From NCBI GenBank assembly GCA_022606425.2, contig JAHDVF020000106.1, positions 434,001 to 498,000 on the forward strand: a stretch of DNA of 64,000 nucleotides, read 5' to 3'. The position numbers and the translations under genes were made by a program. Below, in pieces: positions 57,609-64,000 of this stretch. A model generated the notes under the pieces. The model saw only the letters and a list, made by a program, of their open reading frames with translations. It did no database searches and was not told where the DNA came from. How positions within the stretch are numbered: position 1 is the first letter of the stretch; each line of letters begins with the position of its first letter. The DNA comes from Lepidostoma basale. Its lineage: Eukaryota > Arthropoda > Insecta > Trichoptera > Lepidostomatidae.

Positions 57609-57747
57609 ACTTCATATTAAATAATTAATACGCAAAACATTTGTTTTCCAGCATTATCAATGTCAACATTGGAAAGATGTAACATGTCATTCCCTTAAAT
57701 TATAATAAAATTTCTAGAAACAGACGTTTCTATTCGTATTAATTAAT
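57609..57747. mobile_element. PLE foldback, CTAGAAAACA subfamily
   Basis: AATAATTAATACGCAAAACA, TTTGTTTTCCAGCATTAT (left), then AAAGATGTAACATGTCATTC, AAAATTTCTAGAAACAGACG (right). Confidence 0.6.
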
Positions 57748-57975
57748 TAATTAATTCAAATTAAAAAACAGTATTAGTTTCTTGAAATTTTTTTCACTTA
57801 CTTCAATAATGTCAATGTCCAAAGCGACCGTGTTCTGTAGTTTATATGTTCTTTCCACTGGCACCATAAGAGGCAGATGTTGGTTCTGCATGTTAAAAGA
57901 TGATACTGCCCTTGTTAACGCTGTTGAGTAATAAAAATGATGCTCTTTAAGATTTTGGAGTTTTAAATACATTTC
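57748..57975 (-). mobile_element. Jockey-like LINE scrap
   Basis: Minus frame with HHFYYSTALTRAVSSFNMQN, QHLPLMVPVERTYKLQNTVA, LDIDIIEVSEKNFKKLI: the HRLFYLPACRTNLPLMVPVGR...IDVF.VSE block, decayed. Confidence 0.7.
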
Positions 57976-58186
57976 TTAATCAAATTAAAGAATTGGAAAA
58001 CTGTAAATCTATTCATTCTTATATGCAAGCTAGCTTATCAGCAAGGAATGCGGTGGGATAGAGCTATGGATATCTCACGCCATACCTAACTCCCCGAAAT
58101 CATAAACTCTCTAAAATCTTTTAAATGAAATTGTACATTGCTTCATGGGGTCTCCATGTCTCTGAAATATACTACGATATAAACCA
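57976..58186. other. Nothing recognised
   Basis: No feature seen. Confidence 0.3.
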
Positions 58187-58831
58187 TAGGTTCCCAAACT
58201 TTTTTGACCCATGGCCCCCTTCCGGCAAAAATTACACAAACCCCCCTGGAAATTTACCTTTTTTAAAGTAAACAAAACAGAAAAATGTAGTGAACCTATT
58301 TTTTATTATATAAACGAACATATAGTGTTATAAATAAAATACGTCGATACTAAATGTTTTGAGAAATTAACATTTATTAATTAATCCTAATAAGAAAGAC
58401 GAATCTGATGTACTGTCAATAACGAACCTTGTGTGAAATCATAAAAAAAAATATTTCGCACAACGAGAGTATTTTTTTAATTTGAGAAAGGAATTTTGGA
58501 AATTAAACAATTCGAAAAAATACATTATAAAGGTATTTATTATTAGTGAATAATATCAGAGAAAATGTAAAACTAATACATGTGTACGGTTATGATTATT
58601 TGAAACATCACAAAATCATAGATGATATTTATTTTAAAAACTTTTAGTATGTAACAAATTATATATGTACTCGTGTACATCGTGTAATATCGGATTTTAA
58701 AAATTCTATAAGGTTATACATTTAAGTATCTCCAGGACTCCCCTACTGCCCCAGGGCCAGAATTACCTTCTCAGCTTCCTCCAGGGCCTCCTGGGGGCCT
58801 AGGGCTCACTTTGGGAACCTATGATATTACT
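58187..58831. mobile_element. hAT-like non-autonomous element
   Basis: Element about 58195-58823, 629 bp. Left CATAGGTTCCCAAACTTTTT, right reversed CATAGGTTCCCAAAGTGAGC. Subterminal C-rich blocks TGGCCCCCTTCCGGC and CCTCCAGGGCCTCCTGGGGG. The interior is AT-rich and has no transposase. Flanks ATATAAAC and ATATTACT share five of eight bases, a possible decayed 8 bp duplication. Confidence 0.75.
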
Positions 58832-59757
58832 TTGGGAAACCAAGTCACTTTATAAAAAAATCGTATAAACCAAATCATTATAGTAATTATTGATTGTATC
58901 AGTACCTTCGTCGAATATGAAAGAATCAATAAACACACACTCGAGTCCGATTAAGATTAAGATTTAGCTGCTAAGAAACAATACTATGGACAGTGTAGAA
59001 GTGCTTACTTAATGCGTTTGCTATATCGGCACTTAGATTCTGTCTGTCCTATTGCATCACAATATTAAACATACCATATTTGCGTAAACTTTTGACGTAA
59101 TTATAAAATGATTTGAGAGCGTTCGTGACATTTATGTCGATGGTGCTCACATGTGAGTAAAAAGTCGATATGACACTGGAACAATTCTCAAGGGATACAT
59201 ACCGTATTGGTTGATGCAACTTTTGTAGCACTGGTTGGCGTATCCACGGGAAAATACACTTCTTATACAGGTCATTTCCTTCTTCAGACAGCATCCCATC
59301 AACCACAAATGATGCTTGTTGCATCGAGTCTTTTCTTCTGCATAAAATATCGTTGCACGTGTAACGGCCGAAATGGGAACTATGCACATTACAAGGTATT
59401 GCACCACCAAGTGCAATACGCGGCGCAACGCTTGGGCACTCTACCGGCTATATAATCTTCCGGCTCTGTCGGTAAAGCAGTACTTGGGTTTCTGAAGGTA
59501 AAAATGGGCATCGGTCATTAGCAGAGCCGGCGCATGGCCCCTAGTACATTTCTTAATACGTTAACACTACGACAAGATGGCGACAGAAGAAATATATCTG
59601 TTTTGTTGGAAAGATATATACTTTTTCAATCCTTTGGCAATTGAGGACTGGACGTTACAAACGCTGGTAAGAATTACAAAAATCAAATATGAGTTTTTGA
59701 TCCCAATTGATGTTAAACATAAAGGTTAATAACTGTATAAAAGTGCAAAGTGATTGC
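58832..59757. other. Unassigned
   Basis: Open frames on both strands at 59049-59455 carry no recognisable motif and look like chance overlap. 59525-59560 (GCAGAGCCGGCGCATGGCCC) is GC-richer. Could be host DNA. Confidence 0.35.
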
Positions 59758-60258
59758 TTCTTCTTCCTTGTTGTAGACCTATGTGGTATGTTCTCCAGAG
59801 TGTTGGTCCTCCTGTGAGGTAGACTCCCAGCTGTCCTTCCATCTTTTAGGAGGTCTTCCACGAGGACGAGTCCCATGAGGCTGATTATGCAATGCAATAT
59901 AGGGGAGTCTGGTGGTGTCCATTCTTTAAACATGCCCGTACCAGTCCCCCTTTCGCTGTCTGCTCCATCTTATAATATCCTCAACCTCACATATCTCTCT
60001 TATTCTGGTGTTCTTCACGCGATCTCTCAGCGTCTTGCCTGCTATCGTCCTCAGTGTCTTCATCTCGGAAGTTCTCAAAACTTGTTTGGTCCTTGCTGTG
60101 TCTGCCCCTGTTTCGACGCCATATGTTATTATTGGTCTTACGCATGCTTTTTAGATTCTCATCTTACTCTTAATGGCCATGTCTTTGTTTTTCCATATTG
60201 TGGATTTTAGAGCGCCAGAGATTGCAGCTGCCTTGTTTACTTGGGCTAAAGTTTACTA
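59758..60258 (-). pseudogene. LINE C-terminal fragment (RLPYIALHN family)
   Basis: Reversed (TTC)n at 59757-59766; minus codons AKVNKAAAISGALKSTIWKN, KDMAIKSKMRI, AETGADTARTKQVLRTSEMK, TLRTIAGKTLRDRVKNTRI, REICEVEDIIRWSRQRKGGW, YGHV, MDTTRLPYIALHNQPHGTRP, RGRPPKRWKDSWES. Longest copy of the family (compare 31550 and 48900); several frames, few stops. Confidence 0.82.
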
Positions 60259-60644
60259 AAAGTTTACTTAATATGATTGCATAATATTATACGAGTATAT
60301 TGAAGTGCAAACGTCACACTTAATATAATCACCTGTGGTACATGATTTTTGTAACAATAAACATTTTTTTATATTTTTATTTATTTTATCACTTACTACG
60401 TTTATCGTATCCACGGCAAATCCACTCGTGATAAATACCAGCAAAATAAAAAGAAGCACTCGGAGGTCAAACTACGATCCATCGCAGTCACAGGTAAACT
60501 AATACTCTCTTATAAACGCCGTTTGTAACATACTTAACAACTGTAACTGTGTACTTGAAAACTTTCTGTGGAGCGAAGCCAACGAAAGTTACCAGCTGTT
60601 ATAAAACGGTTTTGAAATTAAGAAAAATATTTTCACATTCTTCT
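60259..60644. other. Nothing recognised
   Basis: No feature seen. Confidence 0.3.
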
Positions 60645-60965
60645 CAGTGATTTCATTTCTACGGCATTTATCTTACTATTATCCTTCTTTTGCCAGCTTC
60701 TAGCTGCACTCTCATACATAAGGGTTGGCACTAGAACTACTTTATTTGCTTTAGTTTCATATTTATGTCATATTTCTATTTGCAGTGATGACTTTTTGCC
60801 GTTCCAGTTTGGAAGTATTGAAACCATATATTGTATACTTGGTAATTGATCAATTAACTTTGAGATCGCTATTTTTTTGTTTCCAGCACCGACCCTTTTT
60901 CGATGTGTTTCCGTCTCTTGTAAACATGCTTGCCAGATAAATAAATTCGGTAACTTGCTTGGCCT
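60645..60965 (-). mobile_element. SLRW LINE fragment with a ~85 bp interruption
   Basis: 60645-60795: reversed codons for INAVEMKSL, SRKLAKEG-type and LIVPTLMYES. 60880-60965: reversed FVYLASMFTRDGN and GAGNK. The stretch 60796-60880 between them has no counterpart in other copies. Confidence 0.7.
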
Positions 60966-61452
60966 CCATAGCAATATTTCATTATAAGCATTAAAATCAT
61001 CGTTTGGTAGGAATATGGACAGCAGACATACGCACAAATCGGACGTGAACGCCGGGCTTTCTTGGGATTACCCCCCGCCGTACTAATATTAAATCTCCGC
61101 AGCATTTAATTACTATGTGCACGGAGGAATGGTCCAGGGAGATGGTGCAAGATGGGCATAAATCTCACAGGATCTTCGCCGTCCACGTTCATATTTTCCG
61201 TCGAAACACAACGAACGATACCGCACTTTGAAACGTTATTTTTATTTTATAAAACAAAGTAAATTTATAGGCCTCCTATCAGTTGAAAGATATTCTCGAA
61301 AGATTAATGTGAAAACCGTTTATTTTTTATTTATTGTGCAAAATTCTATTTGTACACGATGTTCCGAAATAAACAGACATTTATTTAAATAAAAGTGTCT
61401 TGAAAAATGATGTAAAACTCCATTTTAAATAATTAAAACCGATGTAAACATT
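60966..61452. other. Unassigned
   Basis: 61025-61063 is the reverse of the block at 57437. A GC-richer patch lies at 61040-61160. No gene seen. Confidence 0.35.
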
Positions 61453-61972
61453 AGTTTCTAACTAACTAACCATCACGCCGTCTCCCTGAAGGGGTTGGCA
61501 GACAGAATGGACTGCCACACTTTTCTTTCCTGACATATTTCACTTGATTCCTCAACATTCATACTCGCGCGTCGATTTCTCTGACTCCTCACATGGCCGA
61601 CATTCAATATTTATAATAATAATAATAATATGCTAACTTTTAAAGCGCCGTTTTTGTGATGTAAACACCTCAAGGGCGCATTAAGACGTGTTTTAAATCT
61701 AAAAATCTAAATGTGACCGCTTAAAAAGCGATCGGTTTAAAAGTTTAGTAGAACAAAGTATAAATGTTTAACTTGGGTATGAAATATGATTAGATTCATT
61801 TGATCGTGCCACGTTTTCTTCGGTCTTCCTCTATTTCTGGTTCCATTTACATCGTTAACATATATATTTTTTACTATTATTTTTTCATTCATTCTTTTCA
61901 TATGTCCAAACCATCTTAATGATCCTTTCATTATTTTGTTCATAACACCATCATTCGCACCGCATTCAACGT
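61453..61972 (-). pseudogene. SLRW LINE 3' end split by a CR1 3' end
   Basis: Part 1 61453-61615: reversed (CTAA) tail, CATCACGCCGTCTCCCTGAA, ORF end to CGACATTCAATATTT. Part 2 61795-61972: FGHMKRMNEKIIVKNIYVND, VNGTRNRGRPKKTWHDQMN. The CR1/L2-like 3' UTR (reversed; (AAT)n, AAAGCGCCGTTTTTGTGATG, AAGCGATCGG) occupies 61616-61794. An unambiguous target duplication was not found. Confidence 0.82.
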
Positions 61973-62170
61973 AAATAAATAAAACTTCTATAAAATAAAT
62001 GTTCTGTTCATATAAGAAGTGAACATTTATTTTCTAGAAGTTTTATTACATTTTACGATAATGATATGTTTCGTTTTGTTAAGGTTAAATGATTTGATAA
62101 TGCCTCAATAAGGTGAAATATATCATTCCCTTAAAATAAAATAAGACTTCTAGAAAACATGTATTAAATT
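61973..62170. mobile_element. PLE foldback, CTAGAAAACA subfamily
   Basis: GAACATTTATTTTCTAGAAG, ATATGTTTCGTTTTGTTAAG (left); TGCCTCAATAAGGTGAAATA, TATCATTCCCTTAAAATAAA, AGACTTCTAGAAAACATG (right). Core boxes decayed. Confidence 0.6.
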
Positions 62171-62224
62171 TTTTATTAAAATAATTAAAAAATAATAATA
62201 ATTCACTTTTAGTATTGATGGTCG

Positions 62225-62480
62225 AGGTATTAGTTTTGGAAAACTCCATATTATTTAATAATAGTAAACACGATTGTTTGGTGGTTTTACTTGGATTTAA
62301 TTTATATATTACATAAATTGTGACAAATGTGTTTCGCCTTGCGAGGGCATTCTCAAACTGCGTGACAAACTGCATGACAGTTTGAGAATGCCCTCGCTAG
62401 GTGAAATAAATTTGTCACAATTTATATAATATATAAATTAAATCCAAGTAAAACCACTAAACAATCGTGTTTACTACACT
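62225..62480. mobile_element. PLE foldback, GCGAGGGC subfamily
   Basis: Arms 62255-62365 and 62375-62480: AGTAAACACGATTGTTTGGT, GGTTTTACTTGGATTTAATT, ATAAATTGTGACAAATGTGT, TTCGCCTTGCGAGGGCATTC and the same reversed. This is the uninterrupted relative of the PLE copy split at 35040. The core has TTGAGAA instead of CUGANGA in both arms. Confidence 0.72.
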
Positions 62481-62489
62481 TTTAGTCAT

Positions 62490-62645
62490 TTGTATTAACA
62501 CCACTTTATTTGGTAACACTAACCGGTTTCGTTCTCGCCGGAGTTTCGTCAGGGTGAGAGAGTAAACTGTTTACTCTCCTAAATAATTAATTATTTTATT
62601 TATTAATGTCACACCGCAAATTAAGTGCTTAACACGAAAGTTTAA
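62490..62645 (-). mobile_element. PLE terminal repeat, ACCGGT class
   Basis: Core 62520-62567, minus strand: CTGACGA, AA, CTC - CGGC - GAG, AAC, GAAA, ACCGGT, T. Helix I retains CAC/GTG one base away from the core. The boxes are canonical. The distal block GTCACACCGCAAATTAAGTG lies at 62608, oriented as at 8870 relative to plus, so the distal block and the core do not share the arrangement seen at 22555. Confidence 0.62.
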
Positions 62646-62674
62646 AATAATTTTACTTAGAAACTTTAACTAAC

Positions 62675-62795
62675 TGACCAATTAACCATCAATTAGAATA
62701 AAATGCCACCCTATTCTTTCTTGACATATCTCTCTAACTTCGTTAACATCGCACGTCGATTTATACGACTCCTCACGTGCTTGACATACTCGTAT
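62675..62795 (-). mobile_element. SLRW LINE extreme 3' end, decayed
   Basis: AACTGACCAATTAACCATCA (tail), then TTTCTTGACATATCTCTCTA, GCACGTCGATTTATACGACT, CCTCACGTG. Confidence 0.6.
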
Positions 62796-62934
62796 ACTAC
62801 TCGGTTCCTCCAGGTTCCTAACATCATGTTGAATCTTGTCTGTGAAATCTCCGCGTAATTACATTTTCAGTTGAATACCACAATTGGAGCGTTTAACATG
62901 CACAATGCCTTTTTAAAATTTAAAAAAACTAGCA

Positions 62935-63560
62935 TCCGATAAGAATAAGCATAGTTGCTCTATGTAATAGTTCCATTAAAATGCTTGGATTTGTTTTTAG
63001 GAATGCCAAGATATTTTCGAACACACAGGTAATTCGGGTGTTGTATAATACCCTGGTAAGAAGTCGGCTGGAATATAGTTCCGTTATTTGGTCACCGCCT
63101 GGGATCCGATATTCTCTGAAGGTGGAGCGAGTGCAGAAAAAATGTCTGCGCTTTCTTTACCTCAGGGAGCGCGGTTATTACCCGTGGCTCTTTCCGACTG
63201 AATTCTTGCTAGGTATGCTAAGCTACCAATCATTGGAGACAAGGAGGAATATTCACTTGGGAGTCCACTTCTTTCAGCTGATTGGCGGCCGTATACAGAA
63301 CTCGGATGTCCTGAGTGATGTAGGTCTATTTGTCCCTAATAATTACCTTCGTCAAAGACAGCACAGATTGTTTTATTTGCCGCGCTGCAGAACCAACCTG
63401 CCAATGGTTATGACCGTGGGTAGGACAATCTTATTGCTTAATCGGGTCGCCTCGGAGGTCGACATATTTCGTGATAGTGTGAGTTGCCTCAGGGATGCAA
63501 TATCAATGTGATTCTTTCTAATTCTTAAGCTTAATTTTTTATATATATTTTTTTATGTTT
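62935..63560 (+). pseudogene. Jockey-like LINE, C-terminal 180 codons
   Basis: The frame is open from about 62945 (ISIVALCNSSIKMLGFVFRN) to the TGA at 63509: NTQVIRVLYNTLVRSRLEYS, SVIWSPPGIRYSLKVERVQK, KCLRFLYLRERGYYPWLFPT, NYLRQRQHRLFYLPRCRTNL, VGRTILLLNRVASEVDIFRD. The series 'LGFV.R......T...LYN.LVRS.LEY.S.IW.P......ERVQKK.LRFLY' is the region after the palm in Jockey-type RTs. Intact over nearly 190 codons, but the RT palm and the upstream part are gone. 3' end near 63560 with AATTGCAAACGATC. Confidence 0.9.
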
Positions 63561-64000
63561 CTCTTATAAATTCTTATAATCTAATTGCAAACGATCTGGA
63601 ATTATATATCTGTAATTTTTGTGATTTTTATTAAAATAAATGAAATACAAATGAAAAGGGTTGATACATACATTTTTATGAAATTCAATAATATCCCTGT
63701 AACGTGAAACATGTGAAATATAGTGTTCATGAATGTGCTCAAATCATTTTGTGTCATATCATTGTACTTTACATTAAGTATTTTATTACATATAAAATAT
63801 GTTAAATTTGTAAAGAAAAAAATGCTCCTCTGTTGTTCAAAGAATAGCCAGCTATAAAAGTCCAATGGCTTGTCTTTATCGCCCATAAAAACCTTGTCGT
63901 AGATAATTGGATAGTTATTTGGTGGGGCAGGTACGGCTGCTATTAAAGAGTATTATATGCACGTGTCGAACACGTATTTATTGCCCTATTCACGGTAAAA
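63561..64000. other. AT-rich, nothing recognised
   Basis: The minus-strand open frame 63602-63886 has no recognisable motif. The window ends in unassigned DNA. Confidence 0.35.

Noticed and set aside
59049..59455. Overlapping open frames on both strands that looked like a possible host exon
   Set aside because: No recognisable domain, no splice-site or neighbour support, and frames on both strands of equal quality.
63602..63886. 94-codon minus-strand open frame at the right edge
   Set aside because: Phe/Ile/Asn-rich AT-driven frame with no recognisable motif.

Overview
This window looks like invertebrate nuclear DNA, most likely from an arthropod and probably an insect; I cannot fix the order. 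It is AT-rich. I find no intact host gene, rRNA or stand-alone tRNA gene. Almost everything recognisable is transposable-element (TE) debris: 5'-truncated non-LTR retrotransposon (LINE) 3' ends, Penelope-like element (PLE) terminal repeats carrying hammerhead-ribozyme-like cores, a tRNA-derived SINE, several short inverted-repeat DNA elements (MITEs), and a ~350 bp (TA)n tract. Most long open frames are chance frames or broken LINE reading frames.

Family names used below. 'SLRW LINE': an RTE-like LINE whose C-terminal region reads SLRWFGHMERM then GRPRKTWHDQINQIL and whose 3' end is ACGGCGTGATGG plus (TTAG)n; about 30 fragments, the longest at 13690-15075 with a YADD reverse transcriptase and two frameshifts. 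'CR1/L2-like': C-terminus FGDRAFAVAGPSAWN, 3' end rich in GCGC and (ATT)n. 'GLKW RTE-like': C-terminus like GRPPAHWTDDLKRIAG, tail (TGA)n. 'Jockey-like': C-terminus LRQRQHRLFYLP. Several further LINE 3' ends have (GAA)n tails. 'MITE-A': ~376 bp, termini AAGGATTAATTGTATCTC, seven copies. 'tRNA-SINE': ~240 bp with A and B boxes and an (AAT)n tail, six copies.

The most interesting layer is the PLE set. More than twenty short segments share the order CUGANGA - short hairpin - GAAA - self-complementary hexamer or octamer - GUC/GUU, which is the minimal hammerhead described for animal PLEs. Many occur as head-to-head foldbacks of about 200-500 bp (8042-8268, 32906-33120, 36515-36770, 26105-26318, 42940-43210, 50205-50775, 62225-62480). 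Across copies helix II shows compensatory changes, and the segment after GAAA changes between families (ACATGT, ACAGCTGT, ACCGGT, ACTAGT) while staying palindromic, which fits a helix III formed between two RNA molecules. A decayed GIY-YIG domain at 17625-17931 lies next to one of these arms and supports the PLE assignment.

Layout. 1-5 kb: Jockey-like, CR1-like and GLKW fragments and the first hammerhead. 5-10 kb: SLRW, a 507 bp TIR element with a clean 9 bp target duplication, CR1, PLE foldbacks. 10-17 kb: MITE-A, GLKW, CR1 and the best SLRW LINE. 16.7-20 kb: a PLE foldback split by a TA-flanked MITE, the GIY-YIG remnant, SLRW. 20-26.5 kb: stacked LINE 3' ends, PLE arms, a duplicated ~120 bp block. 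27.2-27.6 kb: (TA)n. 28-34 kb: PLE arms, RTE-like 3' ends, three adjacent SLRW pieces. 34.9-35.9 kb: a three-level nest with target duplications at both inner levels. 36.5-50 kb: PLE foldbacks, SINE, CR1, many SLRW copies. 50-64 kb: a long PLE foldback, two hAT-like elements, a duplicated LINE block split by a SINE, two more TIR elements, and a well-preserved Jockey-like C-terminus near the right edge.

There is no gene cooperation to describe. The window records successive insertions, and relative ages can be read from the nesting.
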